From contig NZ_LFMW01000008.1 of the NCBI RefSeq assembly GCF_001050345.1, positions 62,001 to 126,000 on the forward strand: DNA of 64,000 nucleotides, in the 5' to 3' direction. Below are positions 37,640 to 49,091 of the stretch, piece after piece. The notes under the pieces were generated by a model. That model was not told the DNA's origin and did not search any database. It saw only the letters and a program-made list of their open reading frames with translations. Origin of the DNA: Pseudomonas fildesensis (GTDB lineage: Bacteria > Pseudomonadota > Gammaproteobacteria > Pseudomonadales > Pseudomonadaceae). The first letter of the stretch is position 1; every line of letters begins with the position of its first letter. Made by a program: the position numbers and the translations under genes.

Positions 37640-38674
37640 TCAGGCGGAATGCCGCTGACTGCGGCGAAATTCCCCTGGGGTCTGGTTATTCCATCGCCTG
37701 AACGCCCGTTGAAAGGCTTGGGCTGAGGCAAAACCGAGCAAGTAGGCGATCTCGCCGAACGCCAGTTCCGTATCGCGAATGTAGGTCATGGCCAGGTCGC
37801 GGCGTGTGTCGTTGAGAATCGCCCGGAATTGGGTGCCTTCTTCGGCGAGTTTGCGGCGCAGGGTCCAGGTAGGCAGCTTCAAGCGTGCCGCCACTTCTTC
37901 CAGGTCGGGTTCCCGGCCGCCATTGAGCATCGGCCCAAGCAACCGGGTAATGCGCTCGCGCAGGCTGCGGGTGCGGGTCAACTGCTCCAATTCCCGTTCA
38001 CACAGCTGCAATAACAATTGCCAGGTACTCGGGCAATGCTGCGGATTGCGCAGGGCCAGGGTGGGTTGGCTCAGGCGCAGTTGATTGGCCTCGGCGCCGA
38101 AGTGCACCGGGCTGTCGCCCAACAGGCTGTACTGCTCGCTGTAATCCGGTGCGTCAAATTCGATTTCAACCCGCTGTGCCTGCACCGTTTGCTGGGCCAG
38201 GCTAGACAGTTGGTGCAGCCAGCCCGCGATGATCGAGTCCACCACAAAGCGGTTGTAGGCGTTGTAGGGACTGATGGAATAGAAACGCAGCCAGGCGCCT
38301 TCGGCGTCTTCATGAAAGCTCGATTGCCCGCGATAGTTGGAGCCGTACAGCGCTTCGAAGCGGGTGAGTGCGCGCGCCGCCTCGCGCACGTTAGGCGCCT
38401 GGGCGGCAGTTACGCCGGCCAGCCCCGCCTGGCTCAAGCGGCTGAGTTGGCCCATGCGCAGGCCCAGGCCCGGGTCGCCGGTGAGCTGGATAGCCGCATG
38501 GCCCAGGCGCATATAACGCGGGATCGACAAGCGTGCGCCGGCTTCGGCGAGGCGCGCCGGGTCGAGGCCGTATTGCAGCAGCAGCGGTTGTGGGTCCAGG
38601 CCGTGGCTGTGGATCGCGTCAGCCAGGGTATGCACGAAGCCTACCGACAGATCCCCAAGGCGCACCGGCTTCAC
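37640..38674 (-). CDS. AraC-family regulator (arabinose-binding-like N-terminal domain, OruR/ArgR-like group)
   Basis: 344 aa. The N-terminal domain of about 200 residues is of the type found in OruR, MmsR and related Pseudomonas activators. The C-terminal AraC DNA-binding domain (about 235-340) ends with the signature FGEIAYLLGFASAQAFQRAF and the RWNNQTPGEFR motif. It lies 4 nt downstream of the nitrilase-like gene and is therefore in one operon with it. The target may be that operon or the divergent fadH. Confidence 0.9.
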   Translation of the reverse strand: MKPVRLGDLSVGFVHTLADAIHSHGLDPQPLLLQYGLDPARLAEAGARLSIPRYMRLGHAAIQLTGDPGLGLRMGQLSRLSQAGLAGVTAAQAPNVREAARALTRFEALYGSNYRGQSSFHEDAEGAWLRFYSISPYNAYNRFVVDSIIAGWLHQLSSLAQQTVQAQRVEIEFDAPDYSEQYSLLGDSPVHFGAEANQLRLSQPTLALRNPQHCPSTWQLLLQLCERELEQLTRTRSLRERITRLLGPMLNGGREPDLEEVAARLKLPTWTLRRKLAEEGTQFRAILNDTRRDLAMTYIRDTELAFGEIAYLLGFASAQAFQRAFRRWNNQTPGEFRRSQRHSA

Positions 38675-38678
38675 GGCG

Positions 38679-39809
38679 TTACAGCCAGATATTCAGCAGG
38701 CGGGCGCCACGGGCATCGCCGTCGGCAAACACTTGGCCATTGCTGCTGAGAAAGCTTTGACCGGCGCTGCCCAGGTCCCAGAATTGCCCGCGCAGAAACA
38801 CGCTCATGCCCGCCGTGGCGTGGCTGATGGGCTGTTGGCTGATCAAGGTGAGGCGGCGCCAGGCTTCGCCCTCGCTGAGTTCTTCGGGCTTGAGGCTGAT
38901 TTCCGTCGGGGTCGACACACTTTTAAACCCGCGCCATGGGCGTTCCCAGGTATCGCGACCGATCACAAAGGCCGGCACCGCGATCAGCTGGGCGCCTTGC
39001 TCGTTGAGTTTGCGGTAGTTGTCCGGGTACCAGCTGTCGCTGCCGATCAGGACGCCCAGGCGCCCGGCCGGGGTGTCGACCACGCTGACGATGTTTTCAT
39101 CACCGGGTTCGATAAAACCGCGCTCGTCGTAGATCGGGTAGAGCTGGCGCTGCGGCTGGCCGATGGGCAAGCCGTCGGCAGCAAACACCAGGCTGGCGTT
39201 GTACAGCGCGCCATGGCCGACCTGCAGTTGGCTTTGGCTGACACTCGGGTTGGGCAGGGCGATGGAACCGGCCACCAACGTGACGCCAAACTCTTTGGCC
39301 AGGCCGCCGAACAGCACCTGATAGTCGCGTGCCATGGCTGGGGCCTTCATGCGCAGGTAGGCGTCGTCCATGCGGTTTTCGCCGGTAGCGCTGACCCAGG
39401 CTTTCGCAAACTGCAGTGGGTTACTGAGCGACAGCCAATTCATCGCTTCCTTGAGATGGGGTGCCTGGTACAGCTCGTTTTTCTCGCCAAGCAGCATCAG
39501 CCAGGTGCCGATGTGTTCCGGCAACACGACGATGGTCTTGTCGTTGATCAGGCCCTGCTCGCGGGCCTTTTGCAGGTACGCGGCGAGCTTGAGGTGCAGG
39601 CGTTCCAGGCTCTGGTAATCGGCGGGGAACAGTTCCGGCTGGATGCCCAGCAGGTTGCCGCGATCAGCCGGCTGGCCCTCGTTGACGGCCAGGGTGATGC
39701 GCAGGTCGGACAGGTAATGCGCCACAGGGCGCTCCTGGGTCCAGACCAGATACGCGGCGACGGCGGCAACCAGGGCCATGGTGACGGTTAAAGCTAGAAG
39801 TTTACGCAT
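38679..39809 (-). CDS. Membrane-anchored nitrilase-superfamily protein lacking the catalytic cysteine
   Basis: 376 aa. One N-terminal membrane helix (residues 3-22) and a carbon-nitrogen-hydrolase fold. The catalytic glutamate motif VLPEHIGTW is present. At the nucleophile elbow, where nitrilases read ICxDSWYP, this protein reads IGSDSWYP, so glycine replaces cysteine. Hydrolase activity of the usual kind is unlikely. ATG at 39809 puts the membrane helix at the N-terminus. The longer frame adds an unlikely leader. It is in one operon with the AraC gene. Confidence 0.78.
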   Translation of the reverse strand: MRKLLALTVTMALVAAVAAYLVWTQERPVAHYLSDLRITLAVNEGQPADRGNLLGIQPELFPADYQSLERLHLKLAAYLQKAREQGLINDKTIVVLPEHIGTWLMLLGEKNELYQAPHLKEAMNWLSLSNPLQFAKAWVSATGENRMDDAYLRMKAPAMARDYQVLFGGLAKEFGVTLVAGSIALPNPSVSQSQLQVGHGALYNASLVFAADGLPIGQPQRQLYPIYDERGFIEPGDENIVSVVDTPAGRLGVLIGSDSWYPDNYRKLNEQGAQLIAVPAFVIGRDTWERPWRGFKSVSTPTEISLKPEELSEGEAWRRLTLISQQPISHATAGMSVFLRGQFWDLGSAGQSFLSSNGQVFADGDARGARLLNIWL

Positions 39810-39961
39810 GGGAAAACAGACAACGGACCGGGTGTTGGGTTCGCCGACTAGGGTAGGGCCCATGGGCCGGCTTGCCAAGGGGCGCTGTGCATTTGGATCA
39901 ATAACTTGTCAGTTTCGGTCATTGAGCGGTAGTCGATCGCCTCTTAGTCTGTGGGACATAA

Positions 39962-42061
<2,100 letters not shown>

Positions 42062-42070
42062 GGCGGCAAG

Positions 42071-42101
42071 CGGGGCGGTGTTAGACTACCGCCCCGTTTT
42101 T
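42071..42101 (+). terminator. fadH intrinsic terminator
   Basis: CGGGGCGGT-N8-ACCGCCCCG hairpin followed by TTTTTC, 10 nt after the fadH stop. Confidence 0.93.
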
Positions 42102-42121
42102 CATGTAGATATCGCTTCCTG

Positions 42122-43012
42122 ATGGGTCCTTTCGACTGGCTTCCCCACGCACCGCTTGAATCCTTACAGCTCGATTGGCTGAACGGGGTCGAGTTGGCCG
42201 TGCTGCGCCTGGACCGCATCGACCCGCTGATCAGCGGCAACAAGTGGTTCAAGCTCACCGAGCATCTGGCCCTCGCACAAGCAGCCGGTGCCAGCGGGAT
42301 CATCAGCCTCGGTGGGGCGCACTCCAACCATCTGCACGCGCTGGCGGCGGCCGGGAAACGCTTTGGTTTCCCTACCGTTGGCCTGCTGCGTGGCCATCCC
42401 CAAGACACCCCCACCGTTCTCGACCTGAAAGCCTTCGGCATGCAACTGCATTGGCTGGGCTACGGTGGTTATCGCGCGCGGCATGACGTGGGTTTTTGGT
42501 TACCCTGGCGCGAGCAATATCCGCATTTGTACCCAGTGCCCGAGGGCGGCGGTGGAATTGCTGGTGCATTGGGGTGTGGGGTCTTGGTCGAACAAGCGCG
42601 GGCGCAACTGAGCAGCGTGGGCTGGGCCGATTACGATGCATGGTGGCTGGCGGCGGGGACTGGCACCACGCTGGCCGGGTTGGCGCTGGCCGAGGCTGGC
42701 GCACATCCGGTGTACGGCGCGACGGCCGTGCCGGATGATCACGGCGTAGCGCAGAACGTGCGCGCGCTGGTGCAGGACGGTTATGAACTGCTGGACGCAA
42801 GCCGGGGTGGCTTCGCCAGGGTTGACCCGTTACTGCTCGAATTTATCGAGGCAACTGAACAGGCCAGCAGCGTGCTGCTGGAGCCGCTCTACACCGGCAA
42901 GGCGCTGCTGGCGTTGAAGCAGCAGGTTGAAGCCGGGCGATTTGCACCCGGCACTCGCCTGATCTTCGTGCACACCGGCGGCCTGCAAGGCCGCCGAGGG
43001 TTTGCGACCTAG
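42122..43012 (+). CDS. PLP-dependent D-cysteine desulfhydrase / ACC deaminase family protein
   Basis: 296 aa of the tryptophan-synthase-beta fold. PLP lysine Lys41 sits in SGNKWFKL, then the GGAHSNH substrate loop and GTGTTLAG phosphate-binding motif. These fit the YedO/DcyD and ACC-deaminase-like group. At under 300 aa it is shorter than true ACC deaminases (about 338) and is more likely a desulfhydrase or related lyase. Its stop overlaps the stop of the convergent cytochrome b561 gene by 3-4 nt. Confidence 0.85.
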   Translation: MGPFDWLPHAPLESLQLDWLNGVELAVLRLDRIDPLISGNKWFKLTEHLALAQAAGASGIISLGGAHSNHLHALAAAGKRFGFPTVGLLRGHPQDTPTVLDLKAFGMQLHWLGYGGYRARHDVGFWLPWREQYPHLYPVPEGGGGIAGALGCGVLVEQARAQLSSVGWADYDAWWLAAGTGTTLAGLALAEAGAHPVYGATAVPDDHGVAQNVRALVQDGYELLDASRGGFARVDPLLLEFIEATEQASSVLLEPLYTGKALLALKQQVEAGRFAPGTRLIFVHTGGLQGRRGFAT

Positions 43013-43554
43013 CGCTTGGGCATCATGCGCAACACGGTGTTATCGCGCATAAAGTAGTGGTGGTATAGACCGGCGACGGCATGCAGGCCGATCAACCAAT
43101 AGCCAATCGTGCCCCCCAACTCATGCCACTCCTTGATCTGTTTGGACAGGTCCTTGTTTTCGCCGATCAAGGGCGGCAACTCGATCCCGTAGAACATCAC
43201 GGAATGCCCTTGGGTACTGACAATCAGCCAGCCGGCAATCGGCATGCCGATCATGAACACGTACAGCGCCACATGCATCAGGGTCGCCAGCAAGGACTGC
43301 CATTGCGGCGGCGCCGGTACAATTTTAGGCGCCACCCCCAGCGAGCGAGCGAACAGGCGCAGCCACACCAGCACAAACACGGTGAGGCCGAACATGAAGT
43401 GCATTTCCACGATCAACGTGCGCCCGCCACTGCCTTTGGGGAAGATCCCGCGAAACTCAATACAGGCGTAAACCACCGCTAGCAGCACCAGCATCAACCA
43501 GTGCAATGCAATCGACATAGTGCTGTAACGTGAATCGGAATTTTTCCACGGCAT
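43009..43554 (-). CDS. Cytochrome b561 (CybB type)
   Basis: Four-helix di-heme membrane protein of 181 aa. Predicted heme ligands His18, His52, His144 and His158 keep the spacing of E. coli CybB. The proteins of this group oxidise quinol, in CybB with superoxide. Start is the ATG at 43554 with GAGGAA 7 nt upstream. A second, more distant paralogue is at 52903. Confidence 0.92.
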   Translation of the reverse strand: MPWKNSDSRYSTMSIALHWLMLVLLAVVYACIEFRGIFPKGSGGRTLIVEMHFMFGLTVFVLVWLRLFARSLGVAPKIVPAPPQWQSLLATLMHVALYVFMIGMPIAGWLIVSTQGHSVMFYGIELPPLIGENKDLSKQIKEWHELGGTIGYWLIGLHAVAGLYHHYFMRDNTVLRMMPKR

Positions 43555-43667
43555 CGCTCGGTTCCTCACTCATCAGGGCAAACCTCCGTTCTTTGGCGAC
43601 GAAGTCCTTTTACTGTAAGCCTGTTTTGCGGGGTTTGCCCGGCACGATGCCCTTATGTTGACCTCGA

Positions 43668-44495
43668 TCAGTTGCCTTGCGGCATTTCACCACGCACCAG
43701 GCGCTGGTTGATGTCGGCGATGACCGCTGGCAGGTCGGTAAGGGTGTCGATCAGGTAGTGCGGGCGCGAACTGTCGAACATCGCCTCGATACGCTTGCGC
43801 TCGCGGCCCAGAGTGGCGCTGTCTAGGGCACGGAACTGTTCGTAGGTCAGGCCAAGCGCGTTGCCGGAGCAGGTCAGGGCCACGGTCCACATGCCTGCGC
43901 GGCGGCCTTCGAGGATGCCCGGTACGGTGTCGTCGACCTTCACGCACGCTGCTACATCGTCAATACCCAGCGCGATCACGTTGGCCAGGGCCTGGGCCGG
44001 CCATGGGCGGCCGTTGGGCACTTCGTCGGTGGCGACCACATGGTCGGCGACGTAGCCGTTGGTGGCGGCCAGCGCGACGACCTTGTCCATCACCTGCTTG
44101 GGGTAGCCGGAGCAGGAGCCGATCTTGATGCCTTGTTCACGCAGTTGGGCAATGGTCTCGAGGGCGCCAGGGATCAGTGCCGAGTGCTCGGCGATTTTCT
44201 CGATTTGCAGGGGCATGAAGCGCTGGTAGATGGCGGTCACGTCCGCATCGGTCGGCGTGCGGCCGAAAGCCTTGCGGTAGCGCTCGGCGACTTGCGGTTG
44301 ATTGCAGAGGGTGCGGATATGGTCCCACTTGCCCATGCCCATCGGTCCACGGGCTTCTTCGATGGAGACTTGCACGTCGAACTCGGCGAAGGCCTCGACA
44401 AAGATCTGCGTGGGCGCAAACGAGCCGAAGTCGACCACGGTGCCGGCCCAGTCGAGGATGACGGCCTGGAGGGTGTTGGGGTTTTGATAGTTCAT
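43668..44495 (-). CDS. phnX: Phosphonoacetaldehyde hydrolase
   Basis: 275-residue HAD-superfamily phosphonatase that breaks the C-P bond of phosphonoacetaldehyde to acetaldehyde and phosphate. Asp15 (LDWAGT) is the nucleophile and Lys56 (GMGKWDH) forms the Schiff base with the substrate, a hallmark that separates PhnX from other HAD enzymes. It is downstream of phnW on the same strand, with a REPIN between. Confidence 0.95.
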   Translation of the reverse strand: MNYQNPNTLQAVILDWAGTVVDFGSFAPTQIFVEAFAEFDVQVSIEEARGPMGMGKWDHIRTLCNQPQVAERYRKAFGRTPTDADVTAIYQRFMPLQIEKIAEHSALIPGALETIAQLREQGIKIGSCSGYPKQVMDKVVALAATNGYVADHVVATDEVPNGRPWPAQALANVIALGIDDVAACVKVDDTVPGILEGRRAGMWTVALTCSGNALGLTYEQFRALDSATLGRERKRIEAMFDSSRPHYLIDTLTDLPAVIADINQRLVRGEMPQGN

Positions 44496-44549
44496 GGTTC
44501 AGATCCTGTGGGTAATGGAAGTTGTAGCGAGGGGGACGCCTAGTCCACG

Positions 44550-44633
44550 ATCGCGAAAAACCAGAGGGCGCTGCTGTAAACCAGGTACCCCGCGTTATCG
44601 TTAACGTCCTTCGCGAGCAAGCTCGCTCCTACC
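44550..44633. repeat. REPIN remnant overlapping the 3' end of phnW
   Basis: Same family as 16784-16884: the spacer (AAACCAGG ... CCCGCGTTATCGTT) and the right arm GCGAGCAAGCTCGCTCCTAC are conserved. The left arm is reduced to TCGCGAAAAACC. The phnW stop codon (44601-44603) and its last codons lie inside it. Confidence 0.85.
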
Positions 44634-45725
44634 CATCTCTTGCAGCGCCTGCGCGATCGCTGCCACGGCCGCTCGCATGTCGGCCGCATTGACGTGCCCG
44701 ATGCAGCCCACGCGAAACGTCTCCACCTGGGTCAATTTGCCGGGATACAGAATGAAACCCTTGGCCTTGACCCGTTCGTAGAACTCCTTGAATGGGTAGC
44801 GCGGGTCTTTCGGGGCGTGGAAGGTGACGATGATAGGGGCCTGGATCGCCGCCGGCAGAAAGCTGCGCAAGCCCAGTTCGGCCATGCCGTGGAGCAGTGC
44901 CTGGCAGTTGTTGGCATAGCGTTGATGGCGTGCGGGCAGGCCGCCTTCTTCGTGGTATTGCAGCAGCGCTTCGTGCAGTGCAGCGACCACGTGGGTGGGC
45001 GGTGTGAAGCGCCATTGGCCGGTCTTGGCCATATAGCTGTGCTGGTCGAACAGGTCCATCGCCAGGGAATGGCAATTACCTTGGGCGGCGGCCAGCGCGT
45101 GTTTTTCCGCGAAGACAAACCCCATGCCCGGCACGCCTTCGAGGCACTTGCCCGACGCGGCGATCAGGGCGTCGAACGGCACTTCACGGGCGTCGATCGG
45201 CAGCGCGCCGAAGGAGCTCATGGCATCGATGATCAGCCGCTTGCCATGGCGTTTGACCACTTGGGCGATCTCCTGCAGCGGGTTGAGAATGCCGGTGCTG
45301 GTTTCGCAGTGGATCAACGCGACATGGGTGATGGCGTGGTCGGCGTGCAGCAGGCGGTCGACGTCGGCGGCGGTGGTGGGTTCGTCTTCGGCGGTTTCAA
45401 AAGTGCTGAACTCGCGGCCGATGACTTCGCAGATCTTCGCCAGGCGCTTGCCGTAGGCGCCGTTGATCAGCACCAGCACCTTGCCGTCGCGTGGTACCAA
45501 GGTGCCGATGGCGGCCTCGACAGCGAACGTGCCGCTGCCTTGCAACGGCACGCAATGGTGGCTGTCGGTGCCGTTGAGGATTGCCAGCAATTGCTCGCAA
45601 ACGCTGGCAGTGAGTTGGTTGAAACGGTCATCCCATGAACCCCAATCCACCATCATTGCCTGACGGGTGCGGGCAGAGGTGGTGAGGGGGCCAGGGGTCA
45701 GCAGGATCGGCGCGGCAGTGGTCAT
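44601..45725 (-). CDS. phnW: 2-aminoethylphosphonate--pyruvate transaminase
   Basis: PLP aminotransferase (374 aa) converting 2-aminoethylphosphonate and pyruvate to phosphonoacetaldehyde and alanine, the substrate step for PhnX. The PLP lysine is Lys193 (AASGKCLEG). N-terminus [11 protein letters not shown] is family-typical, from the ATG at 45725 with GAGGACTTGAG upstream. The C-terminal residues RSELAREGR are encoded by a REP element, so the native tail has been replaced. The enzyme core is complete. Likely controlled by the divergent LysR gene. Confidence 0.95.
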   Translation of the reverse strand: MTTAAPILLTPGPLTTSARTRQAMMVDWGSWDDRFNQLTASVCEQLLAILNGTDSHHCVPLQGSGTFAVEAAIGTLVPRDGKVLVLINGAYGKRLAKICEVIGREFSTFETAEDEPTTAADVDRLLHADHAITHVALIHCETSTGILNPLQEIAQVVKRHGKRLIIDAMSSFGALPIDAREVPFDALIAASGKCLEGVPGMGFVFAEKHALAAAQGNCHSLAMDLFDQHSYMAKTGQWRFTPPTHVVAALHEALLQYHEEGGLPARHQRYANNCQALLHGMAELGLRSFLPAAIQAPIIVTFHAPKDPRYPFKEFYERVKAKGFILYPGKLTQVETFRVGCIGHVNAADMRAAVAAIAQALQEMGRSELAREGR

Positions 45726-45838
45726 CTCAAGTCCTCGCAAGGCATCGGGGGTTGAAGCTACGGCGCTTAAATTGCAGTTTGGCTTGTTATCAATCAAATT
45801 GTTTGTTGTTATGCGAGCTATCAGTGAGGCCGATAGCA

Positions 45839-46699
45839 ATGAATCTATTCCAACTGCGCGCATTCGATGCCGTGGCCCGTGAGGGCAGCTTTACCCGTGC
45901 AGCCGCGCGGCTGTTCATCAGCCAGCCGGCGGTGACCGGGCATATCAAGGCCCTGGAAGAGCACTACCAAATCCCGCTGCTGCGCCGCACCGCACGGCGG
46001 GTGGAGTTGACCGAAGAGGGCGCGCGCCTCGCGGCGATCACCCGGGCAATCTTCGGCCTGGTGGACGAGGCGCAGACGATGCTGGAAGCCAATCGGCAGT
46101 TGCTCACCGGGCGTCTGGAAGTGGCGGCGGATGGCCCGCACCTGGTCATGCCGATGATCGCCAGCCTGCGCGCGCGTTACCCCGGCATCACCGTGAACCT
46201 GCGGTTGGGCAACGCTCAGGAGACTCTGGCGGCGCTGTTGTCCGAGCACGCGGACGTGGCGGTGCTCACCGAGGTTGAGCCGCGTAATGGGCTGCATCTG
46301 CAAGCCTTGGGCGAGTCGCGCATTTGCGCGCTGGTGCCGGCCGGGCATCCGTGGGCCGCGAAGCCCAAGGGCATCCGTCTGGAGGAACTGAACGAGGTGA
46401 TCATGGTGCTGCGCGAGCCCAGTTCCATCACCCGCCGCACCTTCGATGACGCGTGCCTCGCAGTGGGTGTGCAGCCCAAGGTGCTGCTGGAACTGGACAG
46501 CCGTGAAGCGGTGACCGAAGCGGTCGCGGCTGAGTTGGGCGTCGGCGTGGTGTCGTCGATGGAGGTCAGCCAGGACCCAAGGGTGCAGGCGGTTCCGATC
46601 CAGGGCGACGGGCTGGTGAACCGGCATCTGCTCGGTTGCATGGAGCGGCGCCGGTCACTGCGTTTGATTCAGGCTTTCTTCGAGCTGGCGCCGGGCTGA
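45839..46699 (+). CDS. LysR-family regulator, probable activator of phnWX
   Basis: 286 aa. N-terminal helix-turn-helix ([22 protein letters not shown]), then an effector domain from about residue 88. The ATG at 45839 follows GTGAGG. It is divergent from phnW across 113 nt of AT-richer DNA. A LysR gene beside phnWX is a common arrangement in Pseudomonas and usually senses 2-aminoethylphosphonate. That role is inferred from position. Confidence 0.9.
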   Translation: MNLFQLRAFDAVAREGSFTRAAARLFISQPAVTGHIKALEEHYQIPLLRRTARRVELTEEGARLAAITRAIFGLVDEAQTMLEANRQLLTGRLEVAADGPHLVMPMIASLRARYPGITVNLRLGNAQETLAALLSEHADVAVLTEVEPRNGLHLQALGESRICALVPAGHPWAAKPKGIRLEELNEVIMVLREPSSITRRTFDDACLAVGVQPKVLLELDSREAVTEAVAAELGVGVVSSMEVSQDPRVQAVPIQGDGLVNRHLLGCMERRRSLRLIQAFFELAPG

Positions 46700-46949
46700 G
46701 GGCCGTCGCGCACGATGTCCATAAACGTTGCCACCACCGCTTCACGCGTGGCTTCGCGGCCTTCCACTTGGAGCGCCGTAGCCCAAGAGGGTGATTTTGT
46801 GCCAAACCGCGGTGTGACGATTAAACCCATGCGTACTTGAGGGGATTGGCCGGTTTTTGGTGGATCAGCGCCTTTTTGCGCTATAAACTCTGCCCCCAAT
46901 GCGCCGGCCAGTAGACGTCTCGGCGCGATGGACGAATAGAGAGTGAGTC

Positions 46950-47657
46950 ATGGGCGCACAGTGGAAAGTCAAACATAAAGAAGCGGCATCCAATGCCAAG
47001 GGCAAGATATTCGGCAAGCTGGTGAAAGAAATCACCATCGCCGCCCGCAACGGCGCCGACACCGCGACCAACGCTCACCTGCGTCTGGTGGTGGAGCAGG
47101 CCAAAAAGGCCTCGATGCCCAAGGAAACCCTGGATCGCGCGATCAAGAAAGGTGCCGGTCTGCTCGGTGAAACCGTGCAGTACCACCGCGTGACCTACGA
47201 AGGGTTTGCACCGCATCAGGTGCCGTTGATCGTCGAGTGCGTTACCGACAATATCAACCGCACTGTGGCGGAAATCCGTGTGGCGTTCCGCAAGGGCCAA
47301 CTCGGCGCTTCCGGCTCCGTGGCCTGGGACTTCAACCACGTCGGCCTGATCGAAGCCTCGCCGGAAACCCCGGACGCTGATCCGGAAATGGCTGCCATTG
47401 AAGCGGGCGCCCAGGATTTTGAAGACGGCGAAGAAGAAGGCACCACCCTGTTCATCACCGAAACCACCGACCTGGACGCCGTGCAAAAAGCCTTGCCGGA
47501 GCAGGGCTTCACCGTGCTGTCGGCCAAGCTGGGTTATATCGCGAAGAACCCGGTCAGCGGTTTGAGCGATGAGCAGATGGCGGAAGTCGAAGCCTTTTTG
47601 GAAGGTTTGGACAACCATGACGACGTGCAGGATATGTTCGTCGGTTTGGCGGGCTGA
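46950..47657 (+). CDS. YebC/PmpR-family protein (YeeN-type paralogue)
   Basis: 235 aa. It starts [13 protein letters not shown] and keeps the [13 protein letters not shown] core and the acidic C-terminal region ([19 protein letters not shown]). The start differs from the MAGHSKWANIKHRK of housekeeping YebC, placing it with the shorter YeeN-like paralogues. The family was first described as DNA-binding regulators and more recently linked to ribosome function at difficult sequences. Which applies here is unknown. Convergent with the kinase gene. Confidence 0.88.
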   Translation: MGAQWKVKHKEAASNAKGKIFGKLVKEITIAARNGADTATNAHLRLVVEQAKKASMPKETLDRAIKKGAGLLGETVQYHRVTYEGFAPHQVPLIVECVTDNINRTVAEIRVAFRKGQLGASGSVAWDFNHVGLIEASPETPDADPEMAAIEAGAQDFEDGEEEGTTLFITETTDLDAVQKALPEQGFTVLSAKLGYIAKNPVSGLSDEQMAEVEAFLEGLDNHDDVQDMFVGLAG

Positions 47658-47683
47658 TTCACCTCCTGGCGGGCTAACTCCCC

Positions 47684-47752
47684 TTGTAGGGGGCCGGCTT
47701 GCCGACGATGGCGTCCTCGAGATCGCCATCGCCGCCAAACCGGGCGCCTACA
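47684..47752. repeat. Degenerate REP-type inverted repeat
   Basis: TGTAGGGGGCCGGCTTGCCG on the left and an imperfect inverse GCCGCCAAACCGGGCGCCTACA region on the right, with GCGATGGC-type inner arms. It reaches the stop codon of the LRR-kinase gene (47748-47750). Related to 7731-7814. Confidence 0.6.
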
Positions 47753-49052
47753 GCGGTTGTAGCGTGGCTTCTATTTCGCTGAAGCCTGGTCGGGCGAGCA
47801 CTTCGGGTTGGCAGCAACGTTCGTGCAACCCTTCCAGCGCCTGACGCTTGTCTTCGCTTAACTCCCCGTCAACCCGCTCCAGCAACTCCCCCAACAATAC
47901 CCCGAACGCCCGCACTTCAATGCGCTGCAATGCCTTGGTTTCCAAGGTGTCCGCCGTGGCATGGAACGACGCCGCGCCGAAATCCCCGAGCAAACAGTCG
48001 CCCGCTGCATTCCACAGAATATTGTGGCCGTACAGGTCGCCGTGGGTGATGCCGTGCCGGTGCAGGTGTGCGGCCACCGAGGCGATGCCGCGTGCCATGC
48101 GCAGGGCCACCTCAGCGCTGAAGCGGGTGGCGGGGTGATAGACGTCACGGGAGCAGGACGCCAGGCTCGGCAGGCCTGCGAGGTTGCGGTAGCTCGGGGC
48201 GATCAGGTCCATCACCAGTGCGGCCTGGTCGTCGGGGTGGCCTACCACGCGGCCTTCCACTTTGATCAGGTTGGGGTGCAGCCCGGCGGCGATGCAGGCT
48301 TGCATTTCGTGCAACGGCGAGCCGTCGCTGGTAATCGTGCCTTTATACAGTTTGACCGCGACGGCCTTCGCCGAGGGCTTCCACACTGCCTTGCGAATAA
48401 CGCCGGAAGCGCCTTCGCCCAGTACCTCGGCCAGTTCCAGTTGCGCCCAGGGAATATCCGGCGTGGCGTCGTCAGCCGCGACGTCCACCGCCATTTCCAC
48501 GGGATTGCCGGCATAGGCCAGCCAGGTCAGGCTTGGCAGCGCCAATAGCCATTGCGGCAGGTGCGTCAGGCGGTTGGAGGCGATGCGGATCAGCTCCAGG
48601 TTTTTGCACTGGGCCAGGCTTTCCGGCAAGTGCGCCAGCTGGTTGCCGGCCAGCATCAGTTTTTGCAGCAGCGGCCGCTCGCCCAAGGCGTCGGGCAACT
48701 GGCTGATGCAGTTGTCGGTGAGGATCAGCCAGCGCAACAGCGGCGGCAACGCGGCAGCGGGGACGTGGCTGATCTGGTTGGCCTTGAAGCCGATCATGCT
48801 CAGCTTGGCGCACTGGCCCAGGCATTCGGGCAGTTCGGTGAAGGCGTTGTCCGAGCAGAACAGCACGCGCAGGTGCGCCAAGCGATGCAGGTCATCCGGC
48901 AGGCTGCGCAGGGCGTTGCCGCTGAGGTTGAGAATCTCGAGGGAGTCGGCCAGTTCGAAGATTTCCCGGGGGAATTCGGTCAGCCCGCAGGACAGGTCCA
49001 GGCGCGTGATGCCGGCCAATTGGCCAGCCTTGAGTTGGGCGAGGGTATTCAT
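47748..49052 (-). CDS. Leucine-rich-repeat protein with C-terminal serine/threonine kinase domain
   Basis: 434 aa. Residues about 15-185 hold seven or so leucine-rich repeats of about 23 residues (L-x-x-LP-x-x-L-x-x-L-x-L pattern). Residues 205-434 form a eukaryotic-like kinase: glycine loop GEGASG (212-217), Lys234 (VAVK), catalytic HGDLYGHN (Asp339) and DFG (Asp357). All catalytic residues are present. No signal peptide or membrane helix, so it is cytosolic. ATG at 49052 is preferred over GTG at 49067, though neither has a clear ribosome site. 39 nt downstream of the ZapE-type gene. Confidence 0.88.
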   Translation of the reverse strand: MNTLAQLKAGQLAGITRLDLSCGLTEFPREIFELADSLEILNLSGNALRSLPDDLHRLAHLRVLFCSDNAFTELPECLGQCAKLSMIGFKANQISHVPAAALPPLLRWLILTDNCISQLPDALGERPLLQKLMLAGNQLAHLPESLAQCKNLELIRIASNRLTHLPQWLLALPSLTWLAYAGNPVEMAVDVAADDATPDIPWAQLELAEVLGEGASGVIRKAVWKPSAKAVAVKLYKGTITSDGSPLHEMQACIAAGLHPNLIKVEGRVVGHPDDQAALVMDLIAPSYRNLAGLPSLASCSRDVYHPATRFSAEVALRMARGIASVAAHLHRHGITHGDLYGHNILWNAAGDCLLGDFGAASFHATADTLETKALQRIEVRAFGVLLGELLERVDGELSEDKRQALEGLHERCCQPEVLARPGFSEIEATLQPL

Positions 49053-49091
49053 GAACGGCGCGGTCACTCGGCAAGGGGGCGTAAAAGGCGC

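Noticed and set aside
46669..46830. 53-codon minus-strand frame between the phn LysR gene and the YebC paralogue
   Set aside because: No ribosome site before the ATG, it overlaps the end of the LysR gene and its product resembles nothing I know. The 46700-46949 gap otherwise shows only a promoter-like GCTATAAACTC before the YebC gene.
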